Shown: positions 24,117 through 32,768 of the stretch, piece by piece
Layout of the letters: every line of letters starts with the position of its first letter
Position numbering within the stretch: the first letter of the stretch is position 1
NCBI RefSeq assembly: GCF_003261635.1
Contig: NZ_QFXK01000038.1
Span: forward strand, 124,001-188,000
Direction: 5' to 3'
Source of the DNA: Kribbella monticola
GTDB taxonomy: Bacteria > Actinomycetota > Actinomycetes > Propionibacteriales > Kribbellaceae
DNA: 64,000 bases
Made by a program: the position numbers and the translations under genes
The notes under the pieces: model-generated
The model's input: the letters and a program-made list of their open reading frames with translations, nothing else
Database searches by the model: none
What the model was told of the DNA's origin: nothing

Positions 24117-25303
24117 TTGAGACTCTTGATGAGCAGCTTGTCCTTGAGGCCCTGGTCGAGGTCCAGCTTGAACTGGGTGATCGTCGCGGTCAGGAAGTCG
24201 TGGTGCTTTCGAGCCTGGGCGTTGATCTCCCTGAGTTGCGCTCCACCCATCTTGGTGGCCGCTATTAGGGCAGGGACCGCCGCTTTGCCCGCGAGGGGAC
24301 CGACTATCGGCAGCCTCGCCACCAGCTTCTCGATACCAAGACCCTTCGCGGCCACGAGTACCGCAGCTAGGGTCTCGGCGCCGTCCGCCAGGGTGTCCAG
24401 CACCCTCCTCGGGATCTCCATCCGCTCGTTCCACTGAACTCGGCGCTCCAGAGGAAGTATTGAGGCCACCGGCAGGATGAGGTCGAGCCCGACGCGTTGG
24501 GTCACATCGATCTCTACCGGGTCCGGACCAGTCGCGGAGAGGTCGAACTTGGCCGAGGAGAGCAGCATGAAGTCTTCGCCCACCGACAGTGCGTCGGGGG
24601 TTTCGACGAACTCCTTCAGCGTCGAGCGCAGGCCGTCGAGGTGGTTGGCCGCCTTCTCGATGACGAGGTCGCGGAACGAGTAGACATCCCAGTCTGGGAA
24701 GAGGTCTGCCTTGGAGAGTGCGATGATCCAGATCCGCGGGAACTCGGCAAGCAGGTCGTCGTCGCGGAGCAGTTCGTCCTTGAGTCGCAGCACGCCTTGC
24801 CGGAAGTTCGTCAGGAGCGACTTGAGGTACCTCTCCTCCTCGCCCTTGTAGTCCAGCAATTTCTGGCCGTCCACCAGCAGGAGCGCGACATCGGAACCCA
24901 GCAGCGACCGAAACGTGTCGACCCGGCGATTGGCCTCTTCCTCGCTGCTCGGCGTCTCCTCGAACCATTCCCCCGGATAGTCGTGCCACGCGAGTCGCAG
25001 GGCGTCGAACGGCCGCTTGTTCGCTTCGGAGTTGTCTCCGCCCTTGAGCTTCACAGAGAACATGTAGGTCGTAGCCGCGAACCGGGTAGGCGCCGGCGCT
25101 CGCCCGCGATCTCTCATGCCGAGGTAGTTCTGGTAGAGCCGATTGCCCTGGCCGGTATCGTCTGCGACGAGGTCCCACAGGTCGTTCGAATATGAGCCCT
25201 CTTGCGTCGGGCCGAAGAACGAGGAAACCAGCACCGTCTTCCCGGAGCCGCTCTCTCCGAAAACCGCGATGTGCTGCTCACGGACTCTGGGGTATTTCGC
25301 CAT
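24113..25303 (-). CDS. P-loop GTPase, TRAFAC-like, unusual family
   Basis: 396 residues from ATG at 25303. All GTPase signatures are visible: G1 GESGSGKT (16-23), G3 DYPG (108-111), G4 SKAD (197-200, Ser for the usual Asn) and G5 SSAK (249-252). A long insert lies between G1 and G3 (about 35-100), including SYSNDLWDLVADDTGQGNRL. The C-terminal ~100 residues form alanine-rich amphipathic helices (TLAAVLVAAKGLGIEKLVAR, LAGKAAVPALIAATK) and a charged tail. It is not a translation factor, Era/Der or Ras-type protein. It recalls the large conflict-system-associated GTPases, but that link is inference. Followed by the coupled 125-residue partner. Confidence 0.85.
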   Translation of the reverse strand: MAKYPRVREQHIAVFGESGSGKTVLVSSFFGPTQEGSYSNDLWDLVADDTGQGNRLYQNYLGMRDRGRAPAPTRFAATTYMFSVKLKGGDNSEANKRPFDALRLAWHDYPGEWFEETPSSEEEANRRVDTFRSLLGSDVALLLVDGQKLLDYKGEEERYLKSLLTNFRQGVLRLKDELLRDDDLLAEFPRIWIIALSKADLFPDWDVYSFRDLVIEKAANHLDGLRSTLKEFVETPDALSVGEDFMLLSSAKFDLSATGPDPVEIDVTQRVGLDLILPVASILPLERRVQWNERMEIPRRVLDTLADGAETLAAVLVAAKGLGIEKLVARLPIVGPLAGKAAVPALIAATKMGGAQLREINAQARKHHDFLTATITQFKLDLDQGLKDKLLIKSLK

Positions 25304-25489
25304 GGCGCGAACGTACCTCACACACGGATGCGGCGCGGCGACTCGGACAACTGGCTGCGCAGTCCCCCGCCCGGGTCGCGAGAGCGGTCTCCGGCGGCCG
25401 ATCTCGTCCTGATCAGTTGTACGGCGTGAGGTTCGAGGCACAGACGAGGAGTGCGAGGAAACGACGATGAGGGGAACCCCCGGACGGCA

Positions 25490-25594
25490 AGCAACCCGCG
25501 CGCGATCGCGAGCCGCGACGGAGGAGCGGCGGGATGGGGTGGGTGGGTCGAGCGCCGACGTAGGAGGGGCGATGTGGGCGCTTTTCCGGCGTAC
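25490..25594. repeat. Dispersed ~105-bp repeat, copy B (inverted relative to copy A)
   Basis: Reverse complement of this stretch aligns with 15717-15820. The conserved core here reads GAGCCGCGACGGAGGAGCGG then GGTGGGTGGGTCGAGCGCC. It lies between the GTPase promoter and the CDF transporter. The two copies bracket about 9.7 kb. Confidence 0.85.
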
Positions 25595-25643
25595 GTGAAG
25601 TGTTCAACCCGCGGGCGAAAGTTCGGTGTGCTACGACTGGCTG

Positions 25644-26654
25644 ATGGTGTTTGAGCGGGATGAGGAGCGGGTGGAGCCGGGCGAATCGCGGCATGAGTTG
25701 TTGAAGGAGGTGCCGGGGTCGCAGGCCGGTGGGGGTGGGTCGGAGAGTTTGACGACTGTGTTGGTTGCGTTCGGGGCCAATGTGTTGATTGCGGTGGCCA
25801 AGTCGGTGGCGGCGTTCATGACCGGGTCGGCGTCGATCTTGGCGGAGGCGGCGCACTCCTGGGCTGATGCGGGCAACGAAGTGTTTCTGTTGATCGCGAA
25901 TCGGCGGGCGCACAAGCCGTCTGATGAACTGCATCCGCTTGGGCATGGGCGGGAGGCGTATGTGTGGTCGCTGTTCGCGGCGCTCGGGTTGTTTGTTGCC
26001 GGCGCGGCGGTGTCCATCACGCATGGGGTCCAGGAGCTGATCACACCCGAGCCGGCGGGGCACTTCGTCATTGGGTACGTCGTACTGGCGGTTTCCTTCG
26101 TGCTGGAAGGGATCTCGTTCCTGCAGTCGGCGAGGCAGGCCAAAGCGGAGGCCCAGACGCTGCAGCGGGACCTGATCGAGCATGTCCTCGCTACCTCGGA
26201 TCCGACGCTGCGGGCTGTGTTCGTCGAGGATGCGGCCGCGTTGAGTGGGCTGGTCATTGCGGCAGGCGGCCTCGTCGCTCATCAGTTGACCGGCTCGGCG
26301 ACACCGGATGCGATCGGGTCGATCCTGGTCGGCGTACTGCTTGCGTACGTCGCGCTGCTGCTGATCAACCGCAATCGGCGGTTCCTGGTCGGGCAGGAGG
26401 CCGATCCGCGGGTTCGCGAGGCGGCGTTGCAGGCGTTGCTGGCTGCGCCGGAAGTTGCCCGGGTCACCTATCTTCGGCTCGAGATCGTCGGCCCGCGGAT
26501 GATTTCGGTCATCGGGGACGTCGACCTGGCCGGGGACGACACCGAATCCCATGTAGCTGTGCGTCTGCGCGCTCTCGAAGCCCGGATCAGCGCGTCCCCC
26601 GCGGTAGCGGGCGCAGTACTGAGCCTTTCGGCACCGGACGAACCGTCGCTGTGA
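25644..26654 (+). CDS. Cation diffusion facilitator (CDF) family transporter
   Basis: 336 residues from ATG at 25644; a GTG at 25626 in frame is an alternative. After a ~35-residue hydrophilic start come about six membrane helices. The metal-site pattern HSWADAGNE (helix II) and a histidine-rich loop HPLGHGREAYVWSLF are diagnostic. The cytosolic C-terminal domain (about 260-330) has the ferredoxin-like fold of CDF proteins. Likely exports Zn, Fe, Mn or Co in exchange for protons. The second metal site in helix V reads VEDAAALSG, an E-D pair rather than H-D, so zinc specificity is uncertain. Confidence 0.9.
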   Translation: MVFERDEERVEPGESRHELLKEVPGSQAGGGGSESLTTVLVAFGANVLIAVAKSVAAFMTGSASILAEAAHSWADAGNEVFLLIANRRAHKPSDELHPLGHGREAYVWSLFAALGLFVAGAAVSITHGVQELITPEPAGHFVIGYVVLAVSFVLEGISFLQSARQAKAEAQTLQRDLIEHVLATSDPTLRAVFVEDAAALSGLVIAAGGLVAHQLTGSATPDAIGSILVGVLLAYVALLLINRNRRFLVGQEADPRVREAALQALLAAPEVARVTYLRLEIVGPRMISVIGDVDLAGDDTESHVAVRLRALEARISASPAVAGAVLSLSAPDEPSL

Positions 26655-26770
26655 CGGCGACTCTATGAAGCCGCTGACTGGCATGCAGTGACAGCGGTTT
26701 CGGAGTCTGGACGGTCCGCAAATACAGGCTTAGCGTCGAAAGGAAGGGGCACGGTCAGGGGAGGGACGTC

Positions 26771-27724
26771 ATGCGAAAGGTCACGAGGCTGCTGGTCGCT
26801 GTGCCGGCCATGGTGATGATGCTCGGGATGGGCGCGCCGCCCTCGGTGCGATCCATCCCGCTGCCGAACGATTTCTCACCGGAAGGCATCGCCGCGGGGT
26901 CGGGATCGACCCTGTACGTCGGTTCGCTGGTCGACGGGGACATCTATCGCACCGATCTCCGCGGCCACCACGGCAAGGTCTTCATCGATGCGCCGGCGGG
27001 GCGGACGGCGCTCGGGATGAAGTACGACAAGGCCCATCACCGGCTCTGGGTCGCGGGCGGACCGACCGGTCACGCGTACGTGTACGACACCCGGACCGGC
27101 AGGTCGATCGCGGACCTCAGTCTCGGTACGGCGGGTGCATCGCTGATCAACGACGTGGTGATCACCACGCACGCGGCGTACTTCACCGATTCCTTCAACC
27201 CCGTGCTGTACAAGGTGCCGATCGGGTACCACGGCTGGATCGGCCGGCCGCACAAGATCACGCTGAGCGGGCCGGCGGCAACGATCGTCCCAGGCGGCTT
27301 CAACCTCAACGGGATCGCGGCACCCAACGACCACACGTTGATCGCCGACCATTCCGCGCTGGGCACGCTGGTCACGATCAACCCGCGCACCGGCTCCAGC
27401 CACAGCATTCAGGTGACCGGCGGCGCTCTGACCCCGGGATCACCCGACGGCATCCTGCTGCACGGCAGGTCGTTGTACGTCGTCGAGAATTTCGCCGAGC
27501 GACTGGTCACGGTCAAACTCGGCCACGACTTCCGTACTGCGCGGATCACCTCGGTGGTCACCGATGCGGACGTCCACGGCGCCTTCCGGATCCCGACCGC
27601 GGTCGCCGAGCAGGACGGCCGGCTCGCCCTGGTCAACGCCCGCTTCGATGTCGGCCTCCCGCCGCCACTGGGCACCGGCGTACCGGCCGGCACCGACTAC
27701 AACCTCGTTGTCCTGAAGCGATAG
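26771..27724 (+). CDS. Secreted beta-propeller protein (SMP-30/NHL-like)
   Basis: 317 residues from ATG at 26771 with GGGGAGGGA 5-6 nt upstream. The N-terminus (MRKVTRLLVAVPAMVMMLGMG) is a Sec signal peptide. The rest consists of repeated four-strand blades: PEGIAAGSGSTLYVGSLVDG, RLWVAGGPTGHAYVYDTRTG, LNGIAAPNDHTLIADHS and SPDGILLHGRSLYVVEN. This matches the SMP-30/gluconolactonase/NHL superfamily. Catalytic metal ligands of SMP-30 cannot be assigned with confidence, so role open. Confidence 0.82.
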   Translation: MRKVTRLLVAVPAMVMMLGMGAPPSVRSIPLPNDFSPEGIAAGSGSTLYVGSLVDGDIYRTDLRGHHGKVFIDAPAGRTALGMKYDKAHHRLWVAGGPTGHAYVYDTRTGRSIADLSLGTAGASLINDVVITTHAAYFTDSFNPVLYKVPIGYHGWIGRPHKITLSGPAATIVPGGFNLNGIAAPNDHTLIADHSALGTLVTINPRTGSSHSIQVTGGALTPGSPDGILLHGRSLYVVENFAERLVTVKLGHDFRTARITSVVTDADVHGAFRIPTAVAEQDGRLALVNARFDVGLPPPLGTGVPAGTDYNLVVLKR

Positions 27725-27729
27725 CGATG

Positions 27730-28719
27730 TCAGCGGGCCTCGAGGACGGACATCCGGGCCGAGGTGTGGACGACCCGGGACAACTCGAGGTCCGCAGCGG
27801 CGAAGAGTGCGGCGTACTGCGCTTCCGTGCGCTCGCGGCCGCCTGGAAGGGTCAGCATGTTGAGGTCGGAGAACGCCGCTTCGGCCTCATGACCAGGTAG
27901 CCCGAGAAGGCCCTCGACGACCAGGACGACACCCCCGGGCGCGAGGGATCGACGGCAGGTGCGCAGGATCGAGACGCACTCCTCGTCCGGCCAGTCGTGC
28001 AGGATCGACTTGAGCAGATAGGCATCGGCGGCCGGGACCGATTCGAAGAAGTTGCCGCTGGCAAAGGACCAGCGATCCTCGACCGACGGCGACGCACCGG
28101 GCGGCGGCTTGTGGCCGACGACGTGTTCCTGATCGAAGACCGTCCCGGTCAGGTGCGGATACTTCTCCAGTACTGCGGCCAGCAGGACACCCAGTCCCCC
28201 GCCCACATCGACAACGGTCTTCAACTCACTGAAGTCGTAGGCCTCCGCGACCGCACCGGCGACCACTGAACTGAGCGCCGCCATGTTGTCGTTGAAGATC
28301 TCGTTGAATTCAGGATGCTCGGTCCGATGCTCCCAGACATCCACACCGTGCAAGGCTTTGAACGCGTTCTCGCCGGTGCGGATGCTGTGCGTGAGATTTC
28401 CCCAGGCCGCCCACAGCGCCGGATCCTGCATCATCCTCGCCAACGGACGAAGACTTCCCGGTACGCCGGTTCGCAGGCTCTCCCCCAGCGGCGTATTCGT
28501 ATACGACCCGTCTGCCTCCGTGTACACCCCCACGGCGCACAGCACCCTCAGCAACCGCAGCAGCGCGTCCTCGTCGGCACCCGCCTCGGCCGCCAGTTCG
28601 GCAATCGTGCGCGGCCCGTCGGCCAGCCGGTCGGAGATCGCCAACTCGGCGGCCACGCTCAGCGCAGCCGACAGCCGGAACCCAGTGATCATCGCTTGAA
28701 GTTCTTCTCGTCCCCCCAT
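27730..28719 (-). CDS. Class I SAM-dependent O-methyltransferase, plant/polyketide type
   Basis: 329 residues from ATG at 28719; the frame is open to 28794. The N-terminal dimerisation/winged-helix region (about 5-85) has AAELAISDRLADGPRTIAEL and LLRLLRVLCAVGVY. The methyltransferase_2 domain has the SAM loop VVDVGGGLGVLLAAVLEKYP (about 165-184), KSILHDWPDEECVSILR with the catalytic His, and VVEGLLG. These enzymes methylate hydroxyls on aromatic secondary metabolites. No biosynthetic cluster is adjacent. Ends 6 bp from the convergent propeller gene. Confidence 0.88.
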   Translation of the reverse strand: MGGREELQAMITGFRLSAALSVAAELAISDRLADGPRTIAELAAEAGADEDALLRLLRVLCAVGVYTEADGSYTNTPLGESLRTGVPGSLRPLARMMQDPALWAAWGNLTHSIRTGENAFKALHGVDVWEHRTEHPEFNEIFNDNMAALSSVVAGAVAEAYDFSELKTVVDVGGGLGVLLAAVLEKYPHLTGTVFDQEHVVGHKPPPGASPSVEDRWSFASGNFFESVPAADAYLLKSILHDWPDEECVSILRTCRRSLAPGGVVLVVEGLLGLPGHEAEAAFSDLNMLTLPGGRERTEAQYAALFAAADLELSRVVHTSARMSVLEAR

Positions 28720-28882
28720 GCGCCGATCATCCGCTGCCCGGCCCGCAAACACCAGAGCCGACCTCTGCACCCCACCGAACACGGGCGCGGGCACGATGGT
28801 GGGGTGAGTGACCTGACACCGGAACTGGCGGCGACGATGGTGAACGCACCTTGATCAGTGCTGGAGATTCACACCGGCAGGG

Positions 28883-29338
28883 TCAGCAGGCGCAGGCGAT
28901 TCCCAGTGGGGCGGTCAGCGGGTCGGTGGCGCGGCGGTCGATGCCGGCGGCGGTTTCGACCGGGAGGCCTTCGCGGGTCCAGTACTCGAAGCCGCCGATC
29001 ATCTCCTTGACCGGGTAGCCGAGTTTGGCGAACTCCAGCGCCGCCTTGGTTCCACCGTTACAACCCGGCCCCCAGCAATACGTGACGACGGAAGATCCAG
29101 CCGGTACTACGGAAGCCGCGCGGGCCGCGATCTCGGCAGTCGGCAGGTGGATCGCGCCGGGCACGTGGCCCTGGTCCCAGCTCGCCTGGCTCCGGCTGTC
29201 GATCAGCACCCAACCGGTGACGCCGGCACCGATGTCGGCGGCGACGTCCGACGGGTCGGTCTCGTACGACAAGCGGGCGGCGAAGTGCGCGACCGCGGCC
29301 TCCTGGGCGGCGGGCAGAGTACTCAGCACCGATGACAT
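28883..29338 (-). CDS. Rhodanese-domain protein
   Basis: 151 residues. A single rhodanese domain covers about 25-130: WVLIDSRSQASWDQGHVPGAIHLP, active-site loop TYCWGPGCNGGTKAA with the persulfide cysteine, then GYPVKEMIGGFEYWTREGLP. The active loop is longer than in canonical CRxGxR/T rhodaneses. The C-terminus ends in CAC, which could relay sulfur or bind metal. Cytosolic. It follows the NhaA fusion on the same strand but in the reverse order (it lies downstream). Confidence 0.88.
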   Translation of the reverse strand: MSSVLSTLPAAQEAAVAHFAARLSYETDPSDVAADIGAGVTGWVLIDSRSQASWDQGHVPGAIHLPTAEIAARAASVVPAGSSVVTYCWGPGCNGGTKAALEFAKLGYPVKEMIGGFEYWTREGLPVETAAGIDRRATDPLTAPLGIACAC

Positions 29339-29439
29339 CGCAGAACTCCTTCTCGTTCAGGAGCCTCAAGCGTCAGCCACACCGCTCATCGCGGAAAGTG
29401 GCAGAAAAGACCAACTACTACAAAATACTGCCAGACGAT

Positions 29440-31389
29440 TTACGCGGGCTCATCCAAGCCCGCCGGTGCGCGGCGACGGCGGAAGAGCGGGCCGGAGTCG
29501 TCGGTCTTGATGGCGGCTCGGGCGCGGGCTGTTTTGATGGCGGTGGTGAGGGTCGGGACGTCGTACGCGCCGTAGTGGCGTTGGCCGTTGATGAAGAAGG
29601 TCGGCGTGCCGGAGACGCCACTCAGGTCCGCCGACTCGACATCCTGGGCGACGCGGGCTGCGGCGACGTGGCGCTTCACGTCGTCGTGGAAGCGTTGCGG
29701 ATCGAGCCCTACCTGCTCGGCGTACGCCATCAAGTCCTTCGGCAGCAGGTCTTCCTGGTTCGCCAGCAGGAGATCGTGCATCTCCCAGAAGCGGCCCTGA
29801 GCGGCCGCGGCTTCCGACGCCTCGGCGGCGAGCTGGGCGTGCGGGTGGACGTCCGTCAGCGGCAGGTGCCGCCAGACGTAGCGGAGGTCGTCGTCGTGGA
29901 GGAGATCGCGGACGACGGGCTCGGCCAACCCGCAGTACGGGCATTCGAAGTCGCCGTACTCGACCAGCGTGACCGAGGCGGTCTCGGGACCGCGGATGTG
30001 GTCGCGGGTGGGGTCGACCGGATCGATCAGGTCGACCAGTTGGTCGACGTCGCCGAGCAGCGCCTTCGCCTTGCGCATCGGGGAGAGCATCCGGGCGAGG
30101 CGAAACACGACCCAGGTGATCGCCGACGACAAGACGACGGCCGACAGCAGCCCGACCTTCGCTTCCGCGAGCTCCGGACCGTCGAAGGCCAAGGTTGCTA
30201 TCAGCAACGAAACGGTGAAGCCGATCCCTGCGATCGTGCCGCTGCCCGCGACGCCGGCCCAGCCGACCAGCGGACGGATCCGGCCACCGCTGAAGCGGGC
30301 GAGTGCCGACGACGTGGCGATCACGGCAAGCGGCTTGCCGACGACATACCCGGCGATGATCCCGAGCGTGATCGGCGAGCTGAACGCCCGGGACAGGAAG
30401 CCGGCGTCGATCGTCACACCCGCGTTGGCCAGGCCGAAGAGCGGAACGATCAGGTAGCTCGTCCACGGGTGGTAGAAGTGCTGCAGCCTGGCGTTCGGCG
30501 ACAGCGTCGAGGTGAGGCCGACCGTCGCGGTGCGCGCCAACTCCGGGGTCGGCTGCTCGCGGAAGAGGCGGAAGAGACCGGTCGCCTGCTCGAGTTCGTC
30601 GCGCCCGGGCGAGTACGCCGACGCGGTGAGCCCGATCGCCAGGCCGGCCACGACCGGATCCACCCCGCTGGTCAGCAACGCGGCCCAGGTAACGATGCCC
30701 AGGGCAACATAGATGGACGGATGCCGGAACTTGAGCAGCGCCGCGATCAGGACCGCCGCGAACGCAGCGACCGCGATGACCAACGGCAGCAGAGAGATGT
30801 TCTCGCTGTAGACGACGGCAATGACCAGCAAGGCGATCAGGTCGTCGACCACGAAGACTGTCAGCAGGAAGACCCTGACGCGATCCGGTACGCCGCGGCC
30901 GACCAGCGCGAGCAGACCGAGCGCCAGCGCCGTGTCGGTGGACATCGCGACGCCCCAGCCGTGCGCGCCGGGACCACCGTGATTGAAGGCGAGGTAGATG
31001 ACGACGGGCGTCACCATGCCCGCGACACCCGCGATCACCGGCAAAACGAACCTGCTCCGGTCGCGCAGGTCACCGAGGTCGAACTCGCGCCGCGCCTCCA
31101 GCCCGACCACCAGGAAGAACAGCGTCATCAGCCCGCTGTTGATCCACTCCTGCAACTCCAGACCGAACTCGTGCCCGCCGAAAGCGAACGAAAGCTCGGT
31201 GTGCCACAGCGCGTCGTACGACCCCGGCGCCAGGTTGGCCCACGCGAGCGCGGCCAGGATGGCGGCAGCCAGGACGCCGGAACTGCCGGCCTCCGTCGTC
31301 AGGAACGCGCGCATCGGCGCGGCGACCTCGCGGGTCCAGTTCGTGCGGCCGCTCCAGCGGGCCGCGAAGTCGCTCATAGCCGTCAGCAT
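29440..31389 (-). CDS. nhaA: Na+/H+ antiporter NhaA fused to a C-terminal DsbA-like thioredoxin domain
   Basis: 649 residues. Residues ~25-430 are NhaA with about 11-12 helices and the essential aspartate pair in LTVFVVDDLIALLVIAVVY, plus GLMTLFFLVVGLEARREF. Residues ~455-630 form a DsbA/FrnE-like domain with the redox motif FECPYCG, a cis-Pro region near VSGTPTFFING. NhaA-DsbA fusions are known in actinobacteria. The antiporter exports Na+ in exchange for H+; the topological side and role of the thioredoxin domain are not established. Start could also be ATG at 31377. Confidence 0.93.
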   Translation of the reverse strand: MLTAMSDFAARWSGRTNWTREVAAPMRAFLTTEAGSSGVLAAAILAALAWANLAPGSYDALWHTELSFAFGGHEFGLELQEWINSGLMTLFFLVVGLEARREFDLGDLRDRSRFVLPVIAGVAGMVTPVVIYLAFNHGGPGAHGWGVAMSTDTALALGLLALVGRGVPDRVRVFLLTVFVVDDLIALLVIAVVYSENISLLPLVIAVAAFAAVLIAALLKFRHPSIYVALGIVTWAALLTSGVDPVVAGLAIGLTASAYSPGRDELEQATGLFRLFREQPTPELARTATVGLTSTLSPNARLQHFYHPWTSYLIVPLFGLANAGVTIDAGFLSRAFSSPITLGIIAGYVVGKPLAVIATSSALARFSGGRIRPLVGWAGVAGSGTIAGIGFTVSLLIATLAFDGPELAEAKVGLLSAVVLSSAITWVVFRLARMLSPMRKAKALLGDVDQLVDLIDPVDPTRDHIRGPETASVTLVEYGDFECPYCGLAEPVVRDLLHDDDLRYVWRHLPLTDVHPHAQLAAEASEAAAAQGRFWEMHDLLLANQEDLLPKDLMAYAEQVGLDPQRFHDDVKRHVAAARVAQDVESADLSGVSGTPTFFINGQRHYGAYDVPTLTTAIKTARARAAIKTDDSGPLFRRRRAPAGLDEPA

Positions 31390-31578
31390 ACTGCCCCGAT
31401 TGGGACCTACAACCCAGTCTGCAGACGAGGCCGCCGCGCGCTGCAGCCGCTGGTGCTGACCTGATCAAGGAAGGCGCCGCGGCAGACGTCACGGCGATCC
31501 GCCGGTCCAGTGCGCTGCGATGCCGCCGCACCGGGCAGGGGCGCTAGTAGGCTGCGCAGGGCGAGGGAGGGAAGTCTG

Positions 31579-32730
31579 TTGGCGAACGGGGTCTGGCGTC
31601 CGCTGAGCGGGCCGTCGCATCAGGTCGCGCTGGAGATCCTGCTCGACGGGCCGTTGTCGCGAGCCGAACTCTCCCGCCGGGTCAGCCTGTCGCCCGGCAG
31701 CCTGACCAGGATCACCAAGCCGATGGTCGAGTCCGGGCTGCTCGTCGAGGTCTCCGCCGGCCCGACCGATCCCCGCGTCGGCCGTCCTTCCCAACCACTC
31801 GACATCATCCCCGAGTCACACCATTTCGCCGGGATCAAGCTCACAGCGGATGCCGCCGTCGGCGTACTGACGACCCTCCGGGCAGAGGTGATCGCGTCGG
31901 CCGAGCGCCCACTCACCGACCACGCGCCCGAAAGTGTTGCCGCAGTGATCGCCGACCTGGCCTCGTCCCTCACGAACGAACTCGAAGCCCCTGGCGGGCT
32001 GACCGGGATCGGGGTGACGCTCGGCGGGCGGGTCGCGGGGCGCGCGGAGGTGCGCTGGGCGCCGTTCCTCGACTGGACCGACGTCTCCCTCGGGCAACTG
32101 CTCGCCACCCACACCGACGTACCGGTGGTCGTCGCCAACGACGTCCTCGCACTGACCGAGGCGACCCACTGGTTCGGTGCGGGGCGCGGGGTGACCCGGT
32201 TCTGTCTGCTGACGATCGGTGCCGGGATCGGGTACGGCCTCGTCGTCCACGACAAGGTGGTCGACAACGCGGACGCCAGCCTCGGCCTGATCGGGCACAT
32301 CCCTCTCCTCCCGGACGGCCCGCTCTGCGACCGCGGCCACCGTGGCTGCGCCATGGTGCTCCTCAGTTCCTCAGCCATCACCGGACAGGTCAGTACTGCG
32401 CTCGGCCGGCCGGTCGAGTACGACGAGTGCCTCGAACTCGCTGCGAACGGCGACCCGGTCGCCAAGAGAGTCGTCGGTACTGCGGGGCAGGCGCTCGGCC
32501 GGTTGATAGCGCTGGCCGCCAATTTCACGCTGCCCGAGCGGGTGATCCTCGGCGGCGAGGGGATCCGCCTCGCGACGCTTGCCGAAGCCGAGGTGCTCGA
32601 GGGGCTGCACTCGGGCCGGGACCCGCTGGCCGTCGATCCGCCACTCGTGCAACTGCCGCCGGACTTCACCGAATGGGCCCGCGGAGCGGCGGTCACCGCC
32701 ATCCAGACCTTCGTCCTCGGCCAGGACTAG
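31579..32730 (+). CDS. ROK-family transcriptional repressor/kinase-fold protein
   Basis: 383 residues from TTG at 31579, preceded by GGAGGGA 6-7 nt upstream; the frame is open to 31510. An N-terminal winged helix (about 10-70) includes LEILLDGPLSRAELSRRVSL and SPGSLTRITKPMVESGLL. The ROK domain follows with GIGVTLGGRV, VVANDVLALTEATHWFGAGRG and LTIGAGIGYGLVV. The ROK zinc motif is present in variant form (GPLCDRGHRGCAMVLLS). Likely a sugar-responsive repressor. Divergent from nhaA. Confidence 0.9.
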   Translation: MANGVWRPLSGPSHQVALEILLDGPLSRAELSRRVSLSPGSLTRITKPMVESGLLVEVSAGPTDPRVGRPSQPLDIIPESHHFAGIKLTADAAVGVLTTLRAEVIASAERPLTDHAPESVAAVIADLASSLTNELEAPGGLTGIGVTLGGRVAGRAEVRWAPFLDWTDVSLGQLLATHTDVPVVVANDVLALTEATHWFGAGRGVTRFCLLTIGAGIGYGLVVHDKVVDNADASLGLIGHIPLLPDGPLCDRGHRGCAMVLLSSSAITGQVSTALGRPVEYDECLELAANGDPVAKRVVGTAGQALGRLIALAANFTLPERVILGGEGIRLATLAEAEVLEGLHSGRDPLAVDPPLVQLPPDFTEWARGAAVTAIQTFVLGQD

Positions 32731-32759
32731 TAACTGACTATCGCGCCATAAGCAGTTAC
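32730..32759. promoter_or_regulatory. Inverted repeat upstream of the GNAT gene
   Basis: GTAACTG (32730-32736) and CAGTTAC (32753-32759) are exact complements 16 nt apart, overlapping the ROK stop and ending 9 bp before the GNAT start. This could be an operator or a short transcript-end hairpin. Confidence 0.4.
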
Positions 32760-32768
32760 ATTGGTGTC

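Noticed and set aside
29332-31464. 710-codon plus-strand frame
   Set aside because: Antisense to the NhaA-thioredoxin fusion, which has clear family motifs; composition of the plus frame (Arg/Asp/Gln-rich) is artefactual.
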